DNA from: Xylona heveae TC161
Taxonomy: Eukaryota; Ascomycota; Xylonomycetes; Xylonales; Xylonaceae
Length of the DNA stretch: 64,000 bases
Direction: 5' to 3'
Assembly: GCF_001619985.1 (NCBI RefSeq)
Contig: NW_017264201.1
Coordinates: forward strand, 558,001-622,000
Shown here: piece by piece, positions 48,651 to 58,810 of the stretch
Position numbering within the stretch: the stretch's first letter is position 1
Layout of the letters: each line of letters starts with the position of its first letter
Notes under the pieces: generated by a model
Database searches by the model: none
The model's input: only the letters and a program-made list of their open reading frames with translations
What the model was told of the DNA's origin: nothing
Made by a program: the position numbers and the translations under genes

Positions 48651-48696
48651 GGGGGGGGGGTTTTTTTTTTTCATAGAGGTTTAGGGTTAGGGTTAG
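48651..48696 (+). repeat. G10-T11 run followed by internal telomere-like repeats
   Basis: Ten G (48651-48660) and eleven T (48661-48671) precede TTAGGGTTAGGGTTAG at 48681-48696, which is two and two-thirds copies of the TTAGGG repeat used at telomeres of most filamentous ascomycetes. Confidence 0.85.
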
Positions 48697-49302
48697 CACT
48701 TCAATTACTGGTACCTCAAGGTTTGTCTACCTCCGATCTTGAACCACGTGTATGATTTGACCAGTTTGACAAACTCTGGCAATAGATATGCCCGGAGCAC
48801 CACAGAACACATGAGGCATGCAACTGTCGTTCTGACTCTGTCATACAGGCTTTGAACCGCCACACTCGTTTCCGAGGGGCTCATTCCTTTGGACCTTTGC
48901 TCTTGCGAGACTGATGAGATTATTAATTTATGTTTTGTTCCTCGATCTTTTACTCTCTTCATTCTTTTGAAGTGATGTTTTGCAGAAGCATCGCGCGCTG
49001 ATTTAACCATCACTTTACACAAGAAGCCGATGCTAACGTCTCAAATGGGAACCTGTGTTGGGAAAAGAAAGCTCGATTCACCATGGCCAAGCTTCTTCCC
49101 GGCGGCTATGCAAATTACTGCCACAGAGCCACCCCACAAGGTGTCTGAAATTTTGGCTGCGGAATCATTCCCTGCTAGAGAAAATATCATGGGCCCTGGC
49201 CCATTTTGAGAGAGCTCGGCGCCGTCTGCACCACCTGCTCATCCTCTTCTTCCTCGACCGTTTTTAGAGAATATTCGGGTCGGCAGATAATGAACCCTCG
49301 TG

Positions 49303-49582
49303 GTAAGTTTCCAGATGGTGATTAGGATAGAGTTTTCCCCCTACTTTATCTATTTCTCTTTTCTTTACCTCTATGGTTTTTTCCCTTCTCACTTTTGTTC
49401 TTCCCAAAACAACAACCGACTAATATTTTAAAGATTTCCTAGTCTATCAAAACAAGGCATACTGCCCAACGACACAAAGACTCCAATTTTGCCCAATAAG
49501 GCACGTGAGGGTTAGCCTGCTAGAGTCTGTTATATCGAGGGACCATGACTCGTCCTGCTACAAAGACGATTTCGGAAAACTC
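49303..49582 (+). pseudogene. decayed fragment related to the protease gene at 52.1 kb (intron 1 and exon 2)
   Basis: This stretch aligns with 53093-53340. It has the same donor context (GTAAGTTTCCAGATGGT versus GTAAGTTTCCAAATGGT), a pyrimidine-rich middle, a CTAAT/CTAAC branch, the shared acceptor ATTTCCTAGTCTATC, and then TGCCCAACGACACAAAGACT against TGCCCAAAGACACAATCACT. Further on, GACCATGACTC and ACAAAGAC also match. About 45 extra bases separate the last two matching parts. The flanking sequence on both sides no longer resembles the gene. Because the intron is kept, the copy arose from DNA, not from a processed transcript. Confidence 0.75.
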
Positions 49583-52098
49583 TACTTCTTGTGAGCAGCA
49601 GAATTGACAGCCCCATATCATAACTGGGACAGAGGTCAAAGGGAACAAGTCTCAAAAAGTTCGCGCAATGAATACAATCATTCAATACTTTCGTTCTCGC
49701 CCCCAATTTGGCAATTGAACTTCCAAGCAGCAAAGGTCGGTTGTGAACTCTAACTTCAGCGGAATTTAAAAATCGACATGACAGATCATTTCCATGCAGA
49801 GATTGCAAAATTTATACGGAAAGACCGCCATCAACTCAAACGCCGCCCGAGGCCATTTCTTCAGGATTTGGGATGCCCCTCTGTGTGGAGAAAGGCTTGG
49901 ATGTTTGGCAAATGGTCACAAGAAAGTTCAGATTCAAGAGTATGACTTTTGAGCTCTATGCTCAGAACTTTCGTGCCATTCTGGACAAAGATATCATCGC
50001 GCGTCACATCTTTGACAAAATTGAGCTTTGTTTCGTGGGTTTTCGGGATTCCGCTAGATCTGCTCGAAAGTCGAATGCCGAGTCAATCGACTGTTCGACA
50101 TTACAGCCTATCCTTCTCTTATCCCGCTGCCGGTCGTATTTTAAAAATGCGATAACCAGGACAAGCACTGGAGATATAGAGTACTGTCAAACAAGAAAAG
50201 CTCCTGCCAAAATTTTCGAGTGATAGCGATTAAAGCCTGCGATTCTTATTCAAGATATTGGAAAGCGATTACAATATGAACAGTTTATCAACGTCCGACG
50301 ATCTTTACGCAAAGACCATACCGGAGCTCCAATGCTCATCATTGAAGTTTTCTCTTATGAAAATCCGTTGTGATTCAACGAATTAATATTGTAATTCTGA
50401 TATTCGACATCAGATCATGGAAACAACAGTCCATCGTTATCTTGTGCCCTCGAGGGAATATGCATCAGCTTGCAGAACAAACTATCCATACGCTGCAGTC
50501 CCATCACACACAACTGTGATGAATCTCTCTACCGGTTCTGATCAACCAGTTCATTACGGGGACTCGAAGAATTGCAACAAGGTCGGAACTGTGATTGTGG
50601 TTTGGAGACGTTAGAGGGTCGTTTCACTATTGCAGTTGCAAGGCCCAGCAAAAGGCAAGTTCAAACAAAGCAAAAACGAACGATGGAACCACGTCTGGTT
50701 CGTGCTTTGGAACGGAGACGACCTAGAACCATGGAGCCAAAGAAGCGGAGCGAACTTAATGGCAGAAAAGAAGACGCTCACTTTGGAGCTGTATTACATG
50801 CCATAAATTTCGAAGTACCTGTAGCTTCGGGACAATGGCGCACCAGGGGAAGTCAGAGCGTGGAAATCTCGCAGCCATCTGCGAAAAGGAGCTGGGTCAA
50901 GGTGATCGTTAAAGAGACGATATAAGCTATCGTTGAGGTCGAAGAAATAGAGAAAAAGAGCGACTGGAGTGTTCACGAATCAGCTGAGGGTCGGCGCCGG
51001 AATCCAAGTCTACAGACCCCAAGAATCCGCCCTACATCAGGAAGAAGAAGACAGCCGGAAAGGTATATTAACAAATGGAACGTGAGTCAAATCTTCAAAT
51101 ACTGACAACGTATCATCGACGCGATCTGCTCTGTGAGTAGATGCAATCGAACAACGACAACGCTCAGAGGAAGAAGATGAAGCTAGAATAAGAATAGTGA
51201 GACTTCAACCAAGAAGATGCTTTTGTAGAAAGGATTTTAATATGCTTATCTCATTAAAGTGTGTTCTTGTTACTGTGAGATCGAGAGAGTGGAGAATATA
51301 AGATATTGTCATGGACTCCTGGCCATAAATAATTGAATATATCGCGAACATGATATCTTCTATTCTTCTTCTTTTTCTTCTTCTTCTCATATCTTGTGCT
51401 TTTGGGAAAATTCATGTAACTACATTTGTATGTCATCTTGGTCGAATATTGCGTCGCAAAAGTGCTTTAAGCTGGAGGTGTTCATTACCTGTTAGACGCT
51501 GATTGTAGTTGGGAGTTCTACCGGAGCAAAATATTGAGTAGTCACTTATTGTATTCATTAGTGGGATTATGAATAGCGACATAACAAGCCAATGTGACAA
51601 TTCATTTTTCATTTTCCCCCGAGAGTAGAACATCCCATTGTGCTACTCTGATAGACTTTTTGAGAGAGACTGGGTCAAGTTTATGACATTGTTTCCCATC
51701 TTGTTGTTTGCAGCTTGATTGCTCCCTCGGCCGATATATAGATGGGTAAGTTTGTCCTGTCATTATTGAAAGCGAGCTACACCACTTTCGGATCAAACTG
51801 ATTCACACTCAGATGACAGCGTGGCCAAGGACACCATAACTTCAGCTGACCCTAGCATTTTCATTCATATTTGTTTCATTAGCTTAGATTTGTCCTTATC
51901 CACAATGTCTATTGCCCATTGTGTTTGTAATTTGCCACGTGGTGATTGCCTGGAAATTTTCTTGTCCCGACACCTATAAAACCTCCCTCTATCCCTCGCT
52001 CCGCCTTCATTCAAATTTTGTTCTTTTTTTTCCCCCTTCAAGGCTTGAAAAGTCTATGGGAATTCGTTCTATCTGATCATTCATTGCTCATCTTCACC

Positions 52099-54141
52099 AT
52101 GTCATCATTCGGGGGTATATACCCATCTCCTCCAGGTAGCGACGAGTATAAATTACCCAATGGTGAACCTTATCATTGGGAGCCATTTCGAGCCGGTGCC
52201 CCGGGACCCTTGCCTTGGCTACCTGTCTTGAATTTTCCAGTCGAGCGGGGTGAGCCTATCGTCGAAGAATTTGAGAAAGTCCGTCCGATAATTCATCGCC
52301 ATTTGCAAGAACACCGGATTGAATGGTCCGATATCACAGTCTTACACAGAAGACCTGATGACGACATCAATTATCGAACCAAGTTCGGCAGCGATCTAAC
52401 TCTCCTTGTCACAGCCAAATTTCGCTTTGATAATACCTGGAGAGATGCTATCAACGACATTCGGGAAACTTTGAGGAGGAACTATGTAGCGGAACTGAAA
52501 GTCGAATTTTTAGATGGGAAAGCTCTGAAGCCACAGCCTATATTCCCGATTGACGCATCCGATCCAATTGTTCCAGCGTGGGAACAAATCCGACCTGAGA
52601 TCCATGGTGCCCTCGTCAAATGCCCATGGACTTGCATTGACGTAGTGAGGAAAGGAAAGGAGACCGCAGCAGGATTTCAGAGTCCCATCACCATCATCGT
52701 GACAGTCCCTGTCGACAATTATAACCTCTATCTTGATGAACATGAGAAATTGAAAGCTGTTTGTACAAATCACGGCTTTCCTGAGGTTGATGTTCAGATT
52801 CGACATTCTCCCGGTCCTTTGTGGGCTGACACTGCAATCTCTACCACAGCGTCCCCTACTGCAGCGACGGCCAAGCCGGAATTAACTGCCCAAGGTCTAC
52901 CAGATGGGTCTTACAATAAACTGGTGAAAATGGGGGTGTCCATGGGACCGTCTGGATCTTTTGAATATCCTAACGGCACGTTTGGAGGATACCTTGAATT
53001 GCTAGATCCAAACAGTGGAATCTCTCGCGGCATCTACGGTCTAACATGTTATCATGTCATAGAACCCGCGATACCAGCAGAAAGACAAGAATGTAAGTTT
53101 CCAAATGGTCGTCAGAAATCAGAATATCTTTTCTCCTCTGCTCTATTTTTCTTTTCTTTCCCTCTGTTCCTCTTTTATGTTCGATTTATTCCCCGTAATG
53201 CTCTCTTCCCAACCGCAACCGCAACGGACTAACATTTTACACATTTCCTAGTCTATCGAAAAAAAGGGATAATGCCCAAAGACACAATCACTCAAAATTT
53301 GACCATGACTCAACCCGGCCACAAAGACCATCTCAGAAATGTCTTGGATCTGGAAAGGTATGTATTTCGACCTTTGTGCGAATGTTGGATTCTTGAAAAA
53401 CCCTCCTGACTTGAAAAGAAGGCTAGTCGCTTCTAATCATCCAAAAGTGAGAAGTGAAAGAGAATCCGTTGAGGCCGCCTGGCACAATCACGGCAAATTG
53501 GGGACTGTCCTCTGTGGTTCAGGGCTCCGGCGGCTGATCCGCGATCATCGGCTTGACTGGGCCCTCATTAAAGTGTACCGAGAGCGAATTGGAGATAACT
53601 TGGTCTGTTTCCCCCTCCTCGTGCTCGCTATTGAAAGCTCACCTGAAGTGCAAAGGCTAATGGTTTTGCGCAGCTCCCTGACAGTCGTGAAGATTGGCCA
53701 GGCGGTTCTATGGGTGATAGAATTATCCATGAAGAGATACGGGAATCTCTCGCAGGAAAGCATTTGGATGCCATTGGGAAGCTCCTGAATGAAGATGTCG
53801 TATACAAAAAGGGAAAGTCCACAGGTTGTCGAATTGGCCGATTTAGTCATATCAAATCTGATGTTAGGGTCGATGACGAGGACTTTATCTCTACAGAATA
53901 TGTCTTTATCGGTACGGAAAAGGACAAGTCATTCTCACAAGGAGGCGATTCAGGCTCAATGGTATTCAGCTTATCTGGTGCTTGGCTGGGCATTGTATGG
54001 GGAGGAAATCCTTTCGCAGGTTTGACCGGTAACTCCTACGTCACCGATTCTCAACGCTTGGTTGAGGACATTGAGCGTTCTACAGGGTGCCGTGTTAGAA
54101 TGCCCCTGCAACGTTCCATCGATGATCCATCCACTGCATAA
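52099..54141 (+). CDS. trypsin-fold serine protease with duplicated N-terminal domain
   Basis: Four exons (52099-53092, 53252-53357, 53422-53602, 53674-54141) encode 582 residues; ATG 52099 is chosen because the upstream open frame starts on TTG. There is no signal peptide, so it is probably cytosolic. Residues about 51-140 and 154-236 are two copies of one domain: GEPIVEEFEKVRPIIHRHLQ aligns with SDPIVPAWEQIRPEIHGALV, and SDLTLLVTAKF with SPITIIVTVPV. A Ser/Thr/Ala linker leads to the protease domain. Its triad is His319 (GIYGLTCYHV), Asp412 (LDWALIKV) and Ser520 (GGDSGSMV), with YKKGKSTGCRIGRF typical of the C-terminal barrel. Splice sites have CTAAC, CTGAC and GCTAAT branches. It is probably active. 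Substrate and partner are unknown; its place in an accessory block and the nearby relic suggest a fast-evolving family. Confidence 0.85.
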
Positions 54142-54671
54142 ATGCAGTATAATTTGCATTATTTTCATACAGAGTTACCATTATCGAATTATATTTTGTC
54201 ATTGCATCCCCAGCTCTTTCCACACGAGGCCATTAGTAAACATGAATTACTCGATCGTCTAGATAGTTTCTAATATCAACCTATCATCTAATATTATAAT
54301 TGTGAATTGTGCAACAATTTCGTCGACAGGGTTGTTGATATTTTTCCTAAAATAGTAATTCTCCGGGGTTATCCGGGGGCAGACCCCTTGGAGTAGCAGC
54401 TCCGAAACCCGACCTGCGGGGTGGTCCCGAATTCTACCGTCGAACTTTTGCCACAATTTTTTCCGACGGATAGGGGCCAGGGACAATTGATCACTCCCCA
54501 TAGCACCCCAATGGATATTCTAACTACTTCTACAATCATCAATGACAGAGCGTACTTGAAGTCTTATAGCGAACTCACTTTCACTCCCTTCGCAGCATTA
54601 TCAAGGCAACTTGCTATCATTATACAATTTCCATCCGCTGAAATTGCTCGCATGATAGACGCACAGAAGCA
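54142..54671. other. spacer between the protease and BTB genes
   Basis: Two genes on the same strand are 530 bases apart. The first 200 bases are AT-rich. A GC-rich structured segment follows (separate entry), then unremarkable 5' flank of the BTB gene. No coding frame is supported. Confidence 0.45.
54361..54426. other. GC-rich self-complementary segment
   Basis: CTCCGGGGT pairs with ACCCC-TT-GGAG across a 13-base loop (54361-54393). GGAG can also pair with the next CTCC across TAGCAG (54390-54403). GC content is far above the flanks. It may be a transposon end or structured RNA; I cannot name a family. Confidence 0.4.
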
Positions 54672-55845
54672 ATGGCATATTCTCCAGACTTCAATGGAAC
54701 GATGAGAAGCCTCTTTCTTCACGGACATTATTCCGACATGAAGATTATTTGTCAGGGTTATACATTTAAGGTGCATCGTAACATAGTTTGCTCTCAATCA
54801 CACTTCTTTAGAGGCGCTGTAGATGGGCAATTTCAAGTAAGCTGCTTGTTCTTCCATTTCATACAAGTTCTTATTGCTTCTCATCCATAACCTTTATTCA
54901 TTCGAGAGCAAACCATGCACTAATATTGCCCGAAAAAAAAAGGAAGCAGAGAACAACACAATCAATTTGCCTGAAGATGATCCGGAGACAATTGAAAGAG
55001 TCTTGTCTTTCTTATATCTCGAAAAGTACGAAGATGTCGGACATATCTTGCCGCTAGACGTGATTGAATCAAAGCCGGCTCAACAGGGCTCGGCGACAGC
55101 TTCCAGCAATGCCAGCAACAATACTGAACCTACAACGGATGCGAGAAGCATGAATTCTAGCCAGTCAGCGACAGTTTCAAATGGCGTCTCAAGCTCACCC
55201 GACGATATGCGACTGGATGAGGAGAAGACAGTAAACACCCCAGAAACTGCAGGCGAAGAAGGAGAAGAGAAAGACGGTGACGACGATAACGACGACAACG
55301 ACGACGAAGAAGAGGAAGAGGGGGAAGAGGGACAATCGCAAGAAGACTTAGACGTCATCGCATCAGTCGCTAATGCCAACATTGACGTGTACGTCGCAGC
55401 CGACAAGTTTGGCATTTTGCCATTAAAATCTGTCGCAAAAAAAGCCTTTTCCAGCTGGGTCGAAAAGCACTGGAACCTGGCAGTTTTCCCGGACGTCGTT
55501 CGAAAAGCACTTGTCACGGCACCTCCCCACGAAGAAAGGACTGGTCTGCGCCGCATCGTGGTCAACATTATTTCGAAACACGCCACAGTCCTTTTGAAGA
55601 AGAAGAAGATGATCCGCGTCGTGGAAGATTTTGGAAGCCTAGGCTCTGCGGTCCTTCTTAATCTGGTACAATGTGGCTTGGTGGTCAAATCAAAGAAAGA
55701 GCAAGAAGGCGCGCTGCACAAAATAGCGCTGAAGTTAAACACCAAAGATAAGTGCGATTACTGCCGGAGGGCCTTCAATCTTCTCATGAAGAACGACTAT
55801 CGTAATGGGGAAATTTGCTGCGCTTATTGCAAGACTGGCCTCTAA
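54672..55845 (+). CDS. BTB/POZ domain protein with acidic insertion and Cys-pair tail
   Basis: Two exons (54672-54836 and 54943-55845) encode 355 residues; the 106-nt intron has an ACTAAT branch and an unusual A-rich acceptor. The BTB fold starts at LHGHYSDMKIICQGYTFKVH and continues RNIVCSQSHFFRGAVDGQFQ, then NLPEDDPETIERVLSFLYLE. It is interrupted by about 110 residues of Ser/Thr then Asp/Glu-rich sequence (KDGDDDNDDNDDEEEEEGEE). It resumes with NANIDVYVAADKFGILPLKS and VAKKAFSSWVEKHW. The C-terminus has CDYC and, after 19 residues, CCAYC, a possible zinc-binding pair. BTB proteins of this class may serve as Cul3 adaptors or scaffolds; the partner is unknown. A 221-codon antisense frame reflects the acidic repeats only. 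Confidence 0.88.
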
Positions 55846-56963
55846 GAATGTGACCAAAGCACGCCCATTCATCGAGAATCGAGAATCGAGATTCCGAAGG
55901 ATTGGGAACTCGAGTTGGCGTTTAATGATGAGACACGAATCACGAATCTAAAATCATAGGCGCATAGCAATTTTCCAGATATTTACTTCTCTTCAATTAA
56001 CGCACTTTAGATCATATATCTACATTTCTTTCGTCGTCATTAACTCACAGGGCGAGATAGAGACACCTCCAAGAACGAACGTGTTGAGAAACTTCTAATA
56101 CTACCGCCTGGGAACCCGTCAATTTCGCATATTTCTTCTCGCCTATGTTCAGACACCACTAGATATACTCTCAGCGTGCAAGGGTACAAATACTTCTCCT
56201 GAAACTTACGTTCAACGTATATACTTCCTCAAACACAATCACCGCCCGTCTGCCCTACATCATGCAAATAATAAATAGTCCCTCGAGCAATAATTATATA
56301 ACAAGTCACTTGATTAAACGAGGGCCTGTGCCAAATGAAGCAGTTGATATGAAGTTTAGCATCGAAGAGAAATGATTAGTAAAAAGAGAATGATATATTC
56401 GATATTATATAAGTGAAATCTGGAAAAAAATGAAAACGAAGAGTCATAACGCAAATAAAAAAAAGGGACAGTGAGACACAGACACAGATATCTGGCAGAA
56501 GGGGGGGAAAAAGAGTTACAAACGCAGCCCTATAGACGCCCTTTAGATTTAAAGCATTTGGCAGGTAAGAAATCGAGAATATCAGGGAGAGAGAGTAACT
56601 AAAAGAAGAATCATGTAAAACGGCGACAGTGCGCGACCCTTGACCTAATGGGGTTCTCTGTCTGCGCGCGAAGGCACATAAGGCGCAAAGGCACAGAGCG
56701 TACTGGGTAATATCGTTGGGTCTCAAAAGGGAGAGAGAGAGAGAGGGAAAGGAAAAAATAGGTGGAGATTTGCAGAATGCAAAAGGAACGAAACCCCTAG
56801 TTTTTATAATCAACAGCGTAAAAAAAATTGATTGGGAACACAATGGCCAGGTACACGTAGAACTTTGTTTCGGTCAGCCAACAACAGGAGTTTTAAAAGG
56901 GCAGTGTTTTGCTTGGTGCTAGCGGGGGATCAAAAAGGGAAGAAACACGTTTGGAGAACGAGA
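55846..56963. other. convergent intergenic region of the BTB gene and cdc50
   Basis: Two 3' ends meet here. A short GAGAATC direct repeat occurs at about 55874-55890. A minus-strand frame of 155 codons (56376-56843) is Phe/Leu/Ser-rich and hydrophobic because of purine-rich plus-strand sequence; I do not accept it. Confidence 0.4.
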
Positions 56964-58810
56964 CTATGCTGCGTTCATGCCGGGACGGACGTCTCGCCCG
57001 CTAGCGACAGTGGCGGTCGTGGGCTGGTCGTTGTTCCATGATAGATAGGTGTGGTCACCGAGTTTTCTGTATAGGAATGTGTGATTAGTACAAATCGGAT
57101 GGAGAAGTAAGAGTAGAGAGCGAGAAGAGTAATGAGGGGGCTTAGTTTGAAAGGCATTTAAAAAGACAGCACCAAAGAGAAATGACATACCTCGGCTTGA
57201 TCAAGTGCGTAATGGTAAAGAGAGTACCAAGGACAATGCAAATGCCTCCAACGACAACATAGGCGATTCCTAGGAAAGGATTCTTTCCACCCATAATGGT
57301 CCGCGTGGAAATGACAATCATCTTCTTGCCACCATAGACAGAGACGGGGAAGTCTAAGGGATGGGTCAGTCTTCCTTTGTAATGTTCACAGACATACAAC
57401 AAAGGCGATCGTAAAACTTACTCAGCTGAATATCAATCTGGTACGTTCCCGCAGCCATTGTCAAGTTGTCATTCCTCAATGCCAGCTTGCTGAAGGTGGG
57501 CAAGCCCGCCGTTCGCATCCATACCTGGAAGCCCTCGTCCTCCGACAAGTCCGGCGGCGGCTGTTCCTCGGTATAACCATTGGGATATCGCAACGCCCAA
57601 TTCCGCGGCGGCATGACCTGGTCTGGTGTGTATTTGGTTTTTCCATACAAGTCTTTGTCACTAGCCCAGGCGATATTCTTGTTCGTCATCGGATACGTCT
57701 CATTGTCCGCGCTACTCTTTCTCGTATTGAGAAGGACAGGGCTAGCAAAGGTGTCGTTGAAGAGGGAGTTGGCAATCAATCCGCAAGGGTAGTATGCCTT
57801 GCCATTGTCCGCTAGTCTCAGGGGATTGCATGAACCGCCTTTAATGGTAGAATTTGAAACTGCATCTCCCTTCAATTGATTGTCGTCCAGAGACGCGACG
57901 TAGCGGCGGTGGTTTTGATAAAAGTTGGTAAGGCGGTAATAGAGGAACACCGGCGGTCCGATCGGATCAGGAAGATCGAAACGAACCGAGCAAACGGTCG
58001 TATCCACCTCGGCACCGGGACCGTAGTGCACAAGCGTCTGATCTCGCTTCCATTGCGGCTTGCTGATCGATGTGCTGTTGGGTGAGGATTTGAAGGAGTA
58101 GGAGTATAGGTCAGGCTCCATTGTGCTAAAATTGCCCATTGGTGCTTTCGGCCAGCAGTCGGAGTAGTCGAGAACAACTTCCTGCACCTATATGATTTAC
58201 GCGCATAAGTCCCTGGGCAGAGAGAATATAGCTTGTGTGACGCTTCAACATAAGAAAGCCTCCGTCCTGAAGAACAAAAGGTAGATTCATCGGGCAATGC
58301 GGACGTACCTGTGAACTGGCCCATATTAAGAGACCTCCGATCGGCGCGAATATAATTCCCACTGCAAAGAAGAGCGGCAGGACAGTCTTGGGCGTCAATA
58401 TTGGTCTGATTGCATGATAATTAGCGCTTCTATGCTCAAAGCATCCAATTACTTGAGGACACTCACTGCCATGCCTTCAGCCGCTGCTGCCGGAATGCGG
58501 TGTCTGTAATCGAGCTTTGTCAGCCGTTCATCCGGAAATATTCCTTCATTGCCTCTCATTCCATCCCATCATGTCCCAGATCGCATTGTCCCCAGATCGC
58601 GTCTTCGTGCGTTCCATGTCATTGATTCAACTTCGTCACATTGCCAAAGTTCCAATATCTCATCCCGGCTGCTGATGGGCAGGAAGGTGTACGAGGTGTA
58701 TGGGGTATATCCTTACTTCCTGGTCTCCTGCTCTTTTGCTTTTTCTCGTCAACAAAGTGAGGGTCCTGTTCATGGATGGAGTCGGTGCGCACCGGCTCCG
58801 TCGTAGACAT
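56964..58810 (-). CDS. cdc50: Cdc50/Lem3 family subunit of a P4-ATPase lipid flippase
   Basis: Six exons (58810-58717, 58503-58467, 58405-58309, 58187-57422, 57353-57191, 57066-56964) give 419 residues. Cdc50/Lem3 proteins pair with P4-ATPases (Drs2, Dnf-type) that move phospholipids to the cytosolic leaflet and are needed for their ER exit. The cytosolic N-terminus holds [22 protein letters not shown]1 is [20 protein letters not shown]; the large ectodomain has paired Cys residues ([28 protein letters not shown]), several Asn-x-Ser/Thr sites and the block [60 protein letters not shown] and the second TM follow. The tail is [12 protein letters not shown]. The first intron is 213 nt; the second exon is 37 nt. 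Confidence 0.95.

Larger units (their letters stand above)
42468..52098. other. 9.6-kb gene-poor, low-complexity block
   Basis: This is the longest stretch without a confident gene. From 42.7 to 44.1 kb the plus strand is very T-rich; 44.77-44.93 kb is A-rich. Between 45.8 and 51 kb there are many broken frames. Those at 46026-46217 (YYYLCEPYQEVCEEDEQWWK), 47280-47400 (EDASWYRNARNWAREMRDNA) and 47836-48024 (RGGRGRGHGDEKAAKKSTSE) look protein-like but lack partners, so decayed genes are likely. A plausible intron 3' end (ACTAAC branch, ATTACAG) sits at 48167-48186. Separate entries cover the inverted-repeat element, the telomere-like motif and the relic. Confidence 0.4.

Noticed and set aside
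55080-55745. 221-codon frame antisense to the BTB gene
   Set aside because: It is a poly-Ser complement of the acidic GAA/GAC repeats and has no start or domain of its own.
56376-56843. 155-codon hydrophobic minus-strand frame
   Set aside because: Hydrophobicity comes from a purine-rich plus strand (GAGAGA, AAAAA). No membrane-protein family resemblance.
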